Assembly (NCBI GenBank): GCA_036278735.1
Contig: DASUKM010000030.1
Span: 62,001-126,000 of the forward strand
DNA length: 64,000 nucleotides
DNA from: DASUKM01 sp036278735
GTDB lineage: Bacteria > Acidobacteriota > Vicinamibacteria > Vicinamibacterales > 2-12-FULL-66-21
Direction: 5' to 3'
A program made the position numbers and the translations under genes. Positions within the stretch are counted from its first letter, which is position 1. Every line of letters starts with the position of its first letter. Below are positions 41,325 through 49,237 of this stretch, piece by piece. The notes below the pieces were generated by a model, which saw nothing but the letters and a program-made list of their open reading frames with translations, ran no database searches and was not told the DNA's origin.

Positions 41325-43508
41325 CTACTTCACGAACAGCATCTCCTGATACGTCGGCAGCGGCCAGACGTCGTGCGGCACGATGCATTCGAGCGCGTCG
41401 CCTGATTCGCGTACCGCGGCCATCGCCGGGACGACCTTGTCGCGGAAATACCGTGCGTGCTTCATGGCATCGCCGTTCTCGTGCTCCAGCAGGCGCTGGA
41501 GTGCGTCGACGCGCGTCCTCATCTGATCGATCAGCTGGCACAGCGCGTCGAGCGCGCGGCGCGCTTCGCCGGCCGAGGCGCCGGCGGCTTTGACGGCGGC
41601 GACGGTCTGGGCGAGCTCCCCCTGATAGCGATGCGCCGCGGGCAGGATGTAGCGGTGGCCGATCAGGACCATCAACTGCGCCTCGACGTTGATCGTCTTG
41701 TTGTACTGCTCGAGCGCGACGTCGTAGCGCGCCTTCAGCTCGCGCTCGGTGAGGACGCCGTATTTCTCGAAGGCGGCGACGACGTCCGGCTTCATCGCCT
41801 CGGCGTACGCGTCGACCGACGTCCGGTGGTTGACGAGGCCGCGCCTGGCGGCTTCCTTCTGCCAGTCGTCCGAATAGCCGTTGCCGTTGAAGATGATCCG
41901 CTTGTTCTCCTTGATCACCTTCGTCAGCAGCGTCTTGACGGCCGCCTGGAGCTTCTTGCCCTCTTTCAGGTTCTTCTCCAGCTCGGTCGCGCAGTAGTCG
42001 AGGGATTCCGCGACGGCGACGTTGAGCGCCACGTTCGGGAGCGCCACGCTCTGGTTGGCAGACACCGCGCGGAACTCGAACTTGTTCCCGGTGAAGGCAA
42101 ACGGGCTCGTGCGGTTCCGGTCGCCCGCGTCGCGCGGCAGCTTCGGCAGGACGGACGCCCCGATGTCCAGAATGCCCCCCTGCTTGGTCGTCTTCGCGCT
42201 GCCTGCCTTCTCGATCTGCTGGAAGATGTCGGTCAGCATGTCGCCGAGGAAGATCGAGATGATCGCCGGCGGCGCCTCGTTCGCGCCGAGGCGATGATCG
42301 TTGCCGGCGCTCGCGATGCTGAACCGCAGCAGTCCCTGGAAGCGGTTGACCGCCCGGATGACGGCGGCGCAGAACACGAGGAACTGGATGTTGTCGTGCG
42401 GCGTGTCGCCCGGATTCAGCAGATTGTTGCCGAACTCGTCGGTCATGCTCCAGTTCACGTGCTTGCCGGAGCCGTTCACGCCGGCGAACGGCTTCTCGTG
42501 CAGCAGGCACGCCAGCCCGTACTTCGGCGCCATCCGCCGCAGCATCTCCATCGTCATCATCTGGTGATCGGTGGCGACGTTGGCGTTCTCGAAGATGGGG
42601 GCGACCTCGTACTGGCTCGGCGCGACTTCGTTGTGGCGCGTCTTCACGGGCACCCCGACCTTGTACAGCTCGCGCTCGGCGTCCATCATGAAGGCCAGCA
42701 CGCGTTCGGGGATCGCGCCAAAGTAGTGATCCTCGAGTTCCTGTCCTTTCGGGGGGCGTGCGCCAAACAGCGTGCGCCCGGCGTTGATCAGGTCCGGCCG
42801 GTTGAAATAGAACTGCCGATCGATGAGGAAGTATTCCTGCTCGGGCCCGCACGTCGTCACGACGCGCTGCGCCTTCGAGCCGAAGAGGCGAAGGATGCGG
42901 ACCGCCTGCTTCGAGAGCGCGTCCATGGAGCGCAGCAGCGGCGTCTTCTTGTCGAGCGCCTCACCCGTCCAGCTCACGAAGGCCGTCGGGATCACGAGCG
43001 TCGTGCCCTGTGGCGTGACCAGCAGCCAGGGAGGGCTCGTCGGGTCCCACGCCGTGTAGCCGCGCGCCTCGAAGGTGGATCGCATCCCGCCGGAGGGGAA
43101 GCTCGAGGCGTCCGGTTCGCCGCGGACCAGTTCCTTGCCGCTGAATTCCGCGACGGCGCGGCCGTCGGGCGACGGCGAGATGAACGAGTCGTGCTTCTCG
43201 GCGGTGATCCCGGTCATCGGCTGGAACCAATGCGTGTAGTGGGTCGCGCCGTGCTCGACCGCCCAGTCCTTCAACGCGCTCGCGACGACGTCGGCGACCG
43301 AGGGGTCGAGCGGCTCCCCCTGCGCAATGGCGCGGCGGAGCGCGCGGTAGACGTCCCTGGGCAGCCGGGCGCGCTGGACCTCTTCGTGGAAGGTCAGCGA
43401 CCCGAACTCCTCGGTCGCCTTCCGCGCCTGGCCGGGCACGGCGCTGCGGACGGCCATGCTCCAGGCGTGAATGCTGCGGATCGCGTCGCCGGATGCTGGG
43501 GAACTCAT
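41325..43508 (-). CDS. glnN: Glutamine synthetase type III
   Basis: ATP-dependent ligation of ammonia to glutamate. At 727 residues it has the length of GSIII (GlnN), much larger than GSI. Family text includes KHDSFISPSPDGRAVAEFSG, GPEQEYFLIDRQFY, GVPVKTRHNEVAPSQYEVAP, LLHEKPFAGVNGSGKHVNWS and ASAGNDHRLGANEAPPAI. The start MSSPASGDAIRS has GAGAGG upstream. It would assimilate ammonia, including any from nitrate, though nitrite reductase is not in the window. Confidence 0.95.
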   Translation of the reverse strand: MSSPASGDAIRSIHAWSMAVRSAVPGQARKATEEFGSLTFHEEVQRARLPRDVYRALRRAIAQGEPLDPSVADVVASALKDWAVEHGATHYTHWFQPMTGITAEKHDSFISPSPDGRAVAEFSGKELVRGEPDASSFPSGGMRSTFEARGYTAWDPTSPPWLLVTPQGTTLVIPTAFVSWTGEALDKKTPLLRSMDALSKQAVRILRLFGSKAQRVVTTCGPEQEYFLIDRQFYFNRPDLINAGRTLFGARPPKGQELEDHYFGAIPERVLAFMMDAERELYKVGVPVKTRHNEVAPSQYEVAPIFENANVATDHQMMTMEMLRRMAPKYGLACLLHEKPFAGVNGSGKHVNWSMTDEFGNNLLNPGDTPHDNIQFLVFCAAVIRAVNRFQGLLRFSIASAGNDHRLGANEAPPAIISIFLGDMLTDIFQQIEKAGSAKTTKQGGILDIGASVLPKLPRDAGDRNRTSPFAFTGNKFEFRAVSANQSVALPNVALNVAVAESLDYCATELEKNLKEGKKLQAAVKTLLTKVIKENKRIIFNGNGYSDDWQKEAARRGLVNHRTSVDAYAEAMKPDVVAAFEKYGVLTERELKARYDVALEQYNKTINVEAQLMVLIGHRYILPAAHRYQGELAQTVAAVKAAGASAGEARRALDALCQLIDQMRTRVDALQRLLEHENGDAMKHARYFRDKVVPAMAAVRESGDALECIVPHDVWPLPTYQEMLFVK

Positions 43509-43617
43509 GACGGCTGCCTCTCTTGGATGATGGTGGTGTGCGTGGATGGAAGGGTTCGCGCGGCGCTCACCAGACATTATGCGCCAGGGGGGCCCCCGGC
43601 GCAAGCTGAATGGCGTC

Positions 43618-43626
43618 TGATATACT
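43618..43626 (+). promoter_or_regulatory. Extended -10 of padR gene, leaderless
   Basis: TGATATACT is an extended -10 (TGn-TATACT). It ends 7 nt before a GTG start, so the mRNA would begin at the GTG. This argues against the in-frame ATG at 43610, which lies upstream of the promoter. Confidence 0.55.
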
Positions 43627-43640
43627 TAACATTGTGAAGT
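43624..43640. promoter_or_regulatory. Putative PadR operator over the start codon
   Basis: ACTTAACATTGTGAAGT is palindromic with one mismatch. It overlaps the -10 hexamer and the GTG start, and would block transcription when bound. Confidence 0.5.
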
Positions 43641-43981
43641 TGCCAGGAACGCTGCACGACGCGCCGGTGCTGGGAGAATTCGAGCTGCTGGTGCTGCTCG
43701 CGCTGCTGCGCATCGGCAACGGCGCCTTCGGCGCGGGCATCCGGCGCGAGATCGAGGAGCGCACGTCGCGCGAGCTCGCCGAGAGCGCGGTGTACGTCAC
43801 GCTGCAGCGGCTCGAAGACAAGCACCTGGTCTGCTCGTACGAAGGCGACCCCGGCTCGGGCCGCGGCGGGCGCCGGCGCCGTCACTACCTGCTGCTCGAC
43901 CAGGGCCGCCGCGCGCTCGCACGCGCCGTGATCACGCTCGAGGCCATGACGGAAGGCCTGCACGACGGCCTGCAGGAGTGA
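43634..43981 (+). CDS. PadR family transcriptional regulator
   Basis: A 115-residue PadR repressor: FELLVLLALLRIGNGAFGAG, then SAVYVTLQRLEDKHLVCSYE (wing) and an unusually basic loop GRGGRRRRHYLLLDQGRRA. I chose the GTG at 43634, directly after an extended -10, over the ATG at 43610. The resulting length equals that of the PadR at 46086. No ADOP permease is adjacent; the target is unknown. A hairpin element follows its stop. Confidence 0.82.
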   Translation: MKLPGTLHDAPVLGEFELLVLLALLRIGNGAFGAGIRREIEERTSRELAESAVYVTLQRLEDKHLVCSYEGDPGSGRGGRRRRHYLLLDQGRRALARAVITLEAMTEGLHDGLQE

Positions 43982-43997
43982 CCGCGCGCGCAACGCC

Positions 43998-44105
43998 GGG
44001 GTCAGATCTTGTTCTTTGCACGTTTGTCCTCTGCGGAGGACAGGCGGCACACCTCCCGTGTGTCCTCCCTGGAGGACATTCGTGCAACAAACAAGATCTG
44101 ACCCC
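43998..44105. repeat. Terminal-inverted-repeat element, GGGGTCAGATCTTGTT family
   Basis: 108 bp. The ends GGGGTCAGATCTTGTT and AACAAGATCTGACCCC are exact complements, and the match extends outward through CGCC into the flanks. Two inner hairpins are GTCCTCTGCGGAGGAC (44026-44041) and GTCCTCCCTGGAGGAC (44062-44077). It lies between the convergent padR and cyanophycinase genes. Confidence 0.88.
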
Positions 44106-44110
44106 GGCGT

Positions 44111-44920
44111 TCAGTCGTGAGGGAGGGCCAGGTCGTAGGACATCCCCGCACGCAGGATGCTGAGCCGCACGTCGCGCGCGGCGACGGGCTGTCCCGGCGC
44201 GGCACGCTCGACGCGGGCGTGGCGCGCGTCGATCACGACCACGGCGCTCTTGCCCATCACCGTGAACGCCGATCCGCGCACCACGACGGCGGTGGATTCG
44301 TCGATGCCGACGCCGACGAGCCCAGGGTGATCCAGCACGGCGCTCAGCAGCCGATTGTCGCGCTGGCGTGTGAGGAAGTGCTGATCGACGATCGCCTCCG
44401 GCCAGAGCCCCAGGCCTTCCGCGATGACGGTGGTGCCGGTCGTCAGCGATTTCAGATTCGCGTCTCCCGTCATCATCGCCTTCGACATGACGGCCGCCCC
44501 GGCGCTCGTGCCGCCGATCACGACCCCGGCCGTGTGTCGCGCCCGAATCAGGTCCGCCAGCCCGGCCTCGTCGATGGCCTTCACGAGCCGGTTCTGATCG
44601 CCGCCGGGAAACCAGATCAGCGTCGCCCGCGCGATCGCATCGGCCGCCGCCTTCCTGTCGCTCAGCACCACCTTCACCGCCTCGTGCGCGCCGGCCTCAC
44701 GCCACATCTTCACCGAGTCGTCGCCCGCGTCGGGCTCCGCCGACGCCTGCGGCAGCACGGCGACGATCGCCTCCGGCCCTCCCGCGAGTGTCAGCGTGCT
44801 CGACACGATCCCGGGGGTCGTCCCGCCGCCGCCCACGATGACGAGCGGGCCGGCAGAATGGTCCTGGAGTGGTGCATGAGCCCACACGGTCAGGGCGAGC
44901 GCGAAAAGGACAGTCCGCAT
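44111..44920 (-). CDS. Exported cyanophycinase-like S51 family peptidase
   Basis: A 269-residue protein of the S51/cyanophycinase family with a signal peptide (MRTVLFALALTVWAHA). Motifs are PLVIVGGGGTTPGI, IWFPGGDQNRLVKA and the nucleophile elbow VIGGTSAGAAVMS, followed by DQHFLTRQRDNRL and VGVGIDESTAVVV. It would hydrolyse cyanophycin-like or isoaspartyl dipeptide bonds in the periplasm. No cyanophycin synthetase is seen here. TAGAAT stands 6 nt before the ATG. Confidence 0.87.
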   Translation of the reverse strand: MRTVLFALALTVWAHAPLQDHSAGPLVIVGGGGTTPGIVSSTLTLAGGPEAIVAVLPQASAEPDAGDDSVKMWREAGAHEAVKVVLSDRKAAADAIARATLIWFPGGDQNRLVKAIDEAGLADLIRARHTAGVVIGGTSAGAAVMSKAMMTGDANLKSLTTGTTVIAEGLGLWPEAIVDQHFLTRQRDNRLLSAVLDHPGLVGVGIDESTAVVVRGSAFTVMGKSAVVVIDARHARVERAAPGQPVAARDVRLSILRAGMSYDLALPHD

Positions 44921-44926
44921 GTCGCC

Positions 44927-44932
44927 ATTCTA
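44927..44932 (-). promoter_or_regulatory. -10 element of cyanophycinase gene, leaderless
   Basis: On the minus strand TAGAAT ends 6 nt before the ATG; no ribosome binding site. Confidence 0.5.
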
Positions 44933-44969
44933 TGGCGGCACGCGGCGCTCGCAAGCGAGATGTGAAACG

Positions 44970-45950
44970 TCAGAAGCCGATGACGCCGTGCGGCACGTAG
45001 GGCGCTTCGAGGCGCGCGCACTCCTCCGGTGACAGCGCCAGGTCGAGCGCCGCGATCGCCTGGTCGAGATGCTCCATCTTCGAGGCGCCCACGATCGGCG
45101 CGGTCACGCCGGGCTTCGACAGCAGCCAGGCGAGCGCCACCTGCGCCGACGTCGCCCCCCTTTCGCGCGCGACCGCCTGCGCACGCTCGACGACGTCGTA
45201 GTCCGCGTCCAGCTGATAAAGGTTGCGGCCCCAGTCGTCCGTCCGGGCGCGGAGCGTCTCCCCGTCGCCGCTGCCGCGCGGCCGGTTGCCGGCGAGAAAC
45301 CCCCGCGCCAACGGGCTCCACGGGACGATGCCGATCCCTTCCTCCAGACACAACGGCACCATTTCGCGCTCTTCCTCGCGATACACGAGGTTGTAGTGGT
45401 TCTGCATCGACACGAACCGCGTCCAGCCGCGCACGTCGGCGAGGTACAGCGCCTTGGCGAGCTGCCACGCGAACATCGTCGAGGCGCCGATGTACCGGGC
45501 CTTGCCGCTGCGGACGATGTCGTCGAGCCCGCGGAGCATTTCTTCGAGCGGCGTGTCGGGGTCGAGACGGTGGATCTGGTAAAGGTCGACGTAATCAGTA
45601 CCGAGGCGCTGGAGGGAGCGGTCGATCGCGGTCAGCAGGTGCTTGCGCGAGAGCCCGCGATCGTTCGGATCCTTGCTCATCGGAAAGAACGCCTTCGTCG
45701 CGACGACGACCTGGTCGCGCGAGGCGAAGTCGCGCAACGCACGGCCGAGCACCTCCTCGCTCCGCCCCAGCGAATACATATCGGCGGTATCGAAGAAGTT
45801 GATGCCGGATTCGAGCGCCCGCCGGATGAACGGGCGCCCCGCCTCTTCGGTCAGGACCCACGGGCGCCACGCCGGGTCGCCGTAGGTCATGGTGCCGAGG
45901 CACAGGCGGGAGACTTTGAGGCCAGACCGGCCGAGATTCACGTACTGCAT
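44970..45950 (-). CDS. Aldo/keto reductase
   Basis: A 326-residue NADPH-dependent TIM-barrel reductase. The tetrad is visible: Asp in NFFDTADMY, Tyr of that motif, Lys in VVATKAFFPM and His in LYQIHRLDPDTPLEEML. The C-terminal cofactor site reads PIVGASKMEHLDQAIAAL. It looks like the AKR branch of YajO/voltage-gated beta-subunit-like enzymes; the substrate is unknown. TAAGAT is 6 nt before the ATG. It is divergent from a padR gene across a G-rich array. Confidence 0.92.
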   Translation of the reverse strand: MQYVNLGRSGLKVSRLCLGTMTYGDPAWRPWVLTEEAGRPFIRRALESGINFFDTADMYSLGRSEEVLGRALRDFASRDQVVVATKAFFPMSKDPNDRGLSRKHLLTAIDRSLQRLGTDYVDLYQIHRLDPDTPLEEMLRGLDDIVRSGKARYIGASTMFAWQLAKALYLADVRGWTRFVSMQNHYNLVYREEEREMVPLCLEEGIGIVPWSPLARGFLAGNRPRGSGDGETLRARTDDWGRNLYQLDADYDVVERAQAVARERGATSAQVALAWLLSKPGVTAPIVGASKMEHLDQAIAALDLALSPEECARLEAPYVPHGVIGF

Positions 45951-45956
45951 GGCTGG

Positions 45957-45962
45957 ATCTTA
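45957..45962 (-). promoter_or_regulatory. -10 element of aldo/keto reductase gene, leaderless
   Basis: On the minus strand TAAGAT ends 6 nt before the ATG, at the edge of the G-rich array that starts at 45963. Confidence 0.5.
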
Positions 45963-46045
45963 GCGCGGGGAGCGCGGAGTGCGGGGGCGGGGTGGGGGCC
46001 GCCGTGCGGGATGCGGGGGCGGAGCACGGGCGGCGCGGCACTCCG
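45963..46045. repeat. G-rich degenerate array in divergent promoter region
   Basis: Irregular repeats of GCGGAGTGCGGGGGCGG with several runs of four or five G on the plus strand, able in principle to form G-quadruplexes. A related array lies at 53210-53327, also between divergent genes. Confidence 0.7.
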
Positions 46046-46077
46046 CTTGACAGGCCAGTGCAGGAATGGCATCCTGA

Positions 46078-46096
46078 CCACTGGTATGACCAGTGG
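46078..46096. promoter_or_regulatory. Perfect palindrome centred on padR start codon
   Basis: CCACTGGTATGACCAGTGG is an 8+3+8 perfect palindrome whose centre is the ATG of the padR gene. TTGACA at 46047-46052 is a good -35 with CATCCT (46070-46075) 17 bp on. A PadR dimer here would block its own transcription start. Confidence 0.65.
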
Positions 46097-46433
46097 ACGC
46101 AAACCGAAGGTCGAGATCCTGCAGGGCACGCTCGATTTGATCGTGCTCAGGGCGCTGTTCACGATGGGGCCGCAGCACGCCTACAGCCTCGCCACACGCC
46201 TGGAACAGGTCACCGAACACCCGTTGATGCTGAACCAGGGGACCCTCTATCCGGCGCTGGTCAGGCTCGAGCAGAAGGGCTGGATCAAGGGCGCGTGGCA
46301 GAAGACCGAGAACAATCGCGACGCGAAGTACTACGCGATTACCCGCGCCGGCACGCGCGCGCTCGACGAGCAGACGGAACGCTGGCGGCGGCTCGCCGGC
46401 CTCGTCGATCGGCTGCTGCTCGACGAATCGTGA
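46086..46433 (+). CDS. PadR family transcriptional regulator
   Basis: A 115-residue PadR repressor with the usual ILQGTLDLIVLRALFTMGPQ opening, NQGTLYPALVRLEQKGWIKG wing and AKYYAITRAGTRALDEQTER end. This is the subtype that precedes ADOP permeases; one follows 37 bp after its stop on the same strand. It therefore likely controls that permease and itself through the palindrome covering its start codon. Confidence 0.92.
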   Translation: MTSGRKPKVEILQGTLDLIVLRALFTMGPQHAYSLATRLEQVTEHPLMLNQGTLYPALVRLEQKGWIKGAWQKTENNRDAKYYAITRAGTRALDEQTERWRRLAGLVDRLLLDES

Positions 46434-46470
46434 TGATGGCCTCCGGTCTCACCGAGGAGGTGCGGCACGG

Positions 46471-49179
46471 ATGAACGCGAACTGGCGCCGCGGCTGGCTC
46501 CGGCTGCGCAACGTTTTCGGTTCCGCCCGCGTCGAGCGCGAGCTGGCGCGCGAGGTCGCGTCGCATTTGGAGCTGCTGGAGCAGGAGTTCCTGCGGCGCG
46601 GGCTGCCGCCTCAGGACGCCAGAACGGCCGCGCGCCGAGCCTTCGGCGGCGTCGAGCAGGTCAAGGAACGACATCGCGAGGAGCGATCGATCATGTGGCT
46701 GGACGATGCACGGCGGGATCTGCAGTATGCGACCCGAACGCTGCGGCGCACGCCCGGCTTCACGACGATCGCCATCGCAACGCTCGCGCTCGGCATCGGA
46801 GCCGCCACGGCGATCTTCAGCCTCGCCGACGCCGCGCTGCTCCATCCCCTGCCGTTCCCGGATGCGGACCGTCTGGTCACCGTCAACGAAATCGTCCCCT
46901 TCATCGGGGACAGACCGATCCGCGTGACCGCGCCAGACCTCCTCGACTACGAACAACAGACGCACAACTTTTCCGCCGTCGCGGGATGGATCGGCATCTC
47001 GTTCGAGTTGTCTGGAGTCGGGCAGTCCGAAACCATCCAAGCCGCACGCGTCACGCCGAGCCTGTTTGCCGCACTCCAGGCGCAGCCTTCGCTCGGCCGT
47101 GTCTTCACCGACGACGAGGATCGCAAGGACGTTCCTGTCTGTATCGTCAGCGACGGCCTGTGGCAACGCTGGTTCGGCGCCGATCCCCACGTGCTCGGAC
47201 GCGTCGCGATCCTGGATCGCAAGCCGTACAAGGTGATCGGCGTGATGCCGCGCGGCTTCGCCTTTCCGCTCGAGGGGACCGCCGGCGTCAGAACGGCGGA
47301 CCTCTGGGTGCCGATGTCGCTCACGCCCGCCGAGCGCCAGGCGCGGCTCGACAACTGGTCCTACAACGCGCTCGCGCGCATGAGGCCGGGCGTCACGATC
47401 GCGCAGGCTAGCGCCGACCTGGAGAGCGTGGCGCGGCACATCGTCAGCGAACTCGCGCCGCTGCCCAACGGCACACGCGTGACGTTCAGCGCGGTTGCGC
47501 GTCCACTGGCGCCGCAGGTCTCGGGCCCGCTGCGGCCACTCGTGACGACGCTGCTCGGCGCGGTGGCGTGCCTGCTGCTGATCGCCTGCGTGAACGTCGC
47601 CAACCTGCTGCTCGCCCGCGGCGCGCATCGCGAGCGGGAATTCGCCATCCGGGTGGCGCTCGGCGCGGGCCGGCGGCGCGTCTTCCAGCAGCTCGTGCTC
47701 GAAACGCTGCTCATCGCCGCCGTCGCCGCCCTGGCGGGCAGTCTGCTCGCCTGGTGGAGCGTGCGGACCTTTTCGTACGTGATTCCCGCGCGACTCGCCG
47801 CGCTCGCGCAGGCGCCATTCAACTGGCAGGTGCTGCTCTTCACCGTCGGGATCACCATCGCGGTGACGGTGCTCGTCGGGATCGTGCCGGGCATCGGGGC
47901 GATCCGCCGGGTCCGCGGAAACGCCATGAACGAACGTGGCGCGGCCTCCGGTAACGTCGATCGGCGGCGATTGCGATCGACGCTCGTTGTCGTCGAGGTG
48001 GCGCTCGCGCTCGTGCTGCTCGTCGGGGCCGGGCTGCTCGGACGCAGCTTCAGCGATCTGCTGCGGACCTATCCTGGGTTCGACCCCGAAGGCGCCGCCG
48101 CCGGATCGATTGGCCTGCCCGAAACCGCGTACCCGGATACCGCGCGCGAGCAGCAGACCTGGCGCGCGCTGCTCGATCGCCTTCGAGCGCTGCCCGGCAC
48201 CACCGTCGCCGGCGTCGGGACGTCGCTCCCGCTCAACGGCCGGCGCAACGAACGCGTGTTCACCCCGGCCGATTCCACGGCGCCCCCGAACACGAGCCTG
48301 GATATTTCCGCCATGACGACCGTCGACGGTCAGTACCTGCAGGCGATCGGCGCGTCACTGGTGCGGGGCCGCTACTTCACGGCCCATGACGATGCACACG
48401 CGGCCCCCGTTGCCATCGTGACCGAATCGGTCTGGCGCCAGTACTGGAACGGCCAGGATCCGATCGGAAAGCGGCTCAAGTGGGGTGGGCGCGATTCCTC
48501 ACAACCCTGGCTGACGGTGGTCGGCGTCGTCAAGGACGTGAAGCAGGACGGGCTCGATACGCCGGCGGGGCCTCAGATCTACGTGCGGTCGGACCAGATC
48601 GCGTCTTCTGTTCCAGCCGAGTACCGGGCGCAACACCTCCGGTCGATGTTCGGGGTGGTGCGCGGCCGCGGGTCGGCCGATCGGCTGGCGGCGGACCTGC
48701 GCCAGGCGGTGCGCGCGGTCGATCCGCGTCTCTCTGTCGCCCACCTCGAGCCGCTCGCGGACACGCTGGCGACGTCGGCGTCGCCGGAACGGTTCAACCT
48801 GCTGCTGATGCTCGCGTTCGCGGCGGCGGCGCTGGCGCTGGCCGCGATCGGCGTCTACGGCGTGATGGCGTACTCGGTCACGCAGCGGCGGCAGGAAATC
48901 GGGCTCCGTATGGCGCTCGGGGCGGACGCGGGCACGCTCGTCCGGATGATTCTGGGCCGAGGGCTGCTGCTCGCGCTCGTGGGCATCGCGCTCGGGACGG
49001 CCGGCGCGATCGTGACCACGCCGGCGCTGCGGTCGCTGCTGTTCGGCGTGCAGCCGCTCGACCCGCCGACGTTCGGCACGGCCGCGCTGCTGCTCTTCGT
49101 CGTGGCCGCGCTCGCGACCTACATCCCCGCGCGCCGCGCCAGCCAGGTCGATCCGCAGATCGCGCTACGCAGTGAGTAG
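46471..49179 (+). CDS. ADOP-type ABC transporter permease with N-terminal prefix domain
   Basis: A 902-residue permease. The first ~75 residues form the helical permease-prefix domain of ADOP proteins (RVERELAREVASHLELLEQE ... AFGGVEQVKERHREERS). A first MacB-core/FtsX block starts at TRTLRRTPGFTTIAIATLAL, with GAVACLLLIACVNVANLLLA midway. The second block ends RQEIGLRMALGADAGTLV and IPARRASQVDPQIALRSE. GAGGAGGT lies 9 nt before the ATG. It is paired with the upstream padR, the standard padR-ADOP unit. No ATPase gene is nearby. Confidence 0.93.
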   Translation: MNANWRRGWLRLRNVFGSARVERELAREVASHLELLEQEFLRRGLPPQDARTAARRAFGGVEQVKERHREERSIMWLDDARRDLQYATRTLRRTPGFTTIAIATLALGIGAATAIFSLADAALLHPLPFPDADRLVTVNEIVPFIGDRPIRVTAPDLLDYEQQTHNFSAVAGWIGISFELSGVGQSETIQAARVTPSLFAALQAQPSLGRVFTDDEDRKDVPVCIVSDGLWQRWFGADPHVLGRVAILDRKPYKVIGVMPRGFAFPLEGTAGVRTADLWVPMSLTPAERQARLDNWSYNALARMRPGVTIAQASADLESVARHIVSELAPLPNGTRVTFSAVARPLAPQVSGPLRPLVTTLLGAVACLLLIACVNVANLLLARGAHREREFAIRVALGAGRRRVFQQLVLETLLIAAVAALAGSLLAWWSVRTFSYVIPARLAALAQAPFNWQVLLFTVGITIAVTVLVGIVPGIGAIRRVRGNAMNERGAASGNVDRRRLRSTLVVVEVALALVLLVGAGLLGRSFSDLLRTYPGFDPEGAAAGSIGLPETAYPDTAREQQTWRALLDRLRALPGTTVAGVGTSLPLNGRRNERVFTPADSTAPPNTSLDISAMTTVDGQYLQAIGASLVRGRYFTAHDDAHAAPVAIVTESVWRQYWNGQDPIGKRLKWGGRDSSQPWLTVVGVVKDVKQDGLDTPAGPQIYVRSDQIASSVPAEYRAQHLRSMFGVVRGRGSADRLAADLRQAVRAVDPRLSVAHLEPLADTLATSASPERFNLLLMLAFAAAALALAAIGVYGVMAYSVTQRRQEIGLRMALGADAGTLVRMILGRGLLLALVGIALGTAGAIVTTPALRSLLFGVQPLDPPTFGTAALLLFVVAALATYIPARRASQVDPQIALRSE

Positions 49180-49205
49180 GCTTTGGGCTTTAGGCTTTAG
49201 GCTTT
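49178..49205. repeat. AGGCTTT heptamer array, 4 units
   Basis: AGGCTTT, GGGCTTT, AGGCTTT, AGGCTTT, GGGA, in the same order as the array at 26445-26479. It begins inside the TAG stop codon of the ADOP gene and lies before the convergent DUF1684 gene. Confidence 0.9.
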
Positions 49206-49237
49206 GGGAAGGCGGCGTTGGCATTCGCAAAGCGTCT

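Noticed and set aside
43610..43981. ATG at 43610 as the padR start
   Set aside because: It lies upstream of an extended -10 that ends 7 nt before an in-frame GTG. The GTG also gives the same length as the other 115-residue PadR.
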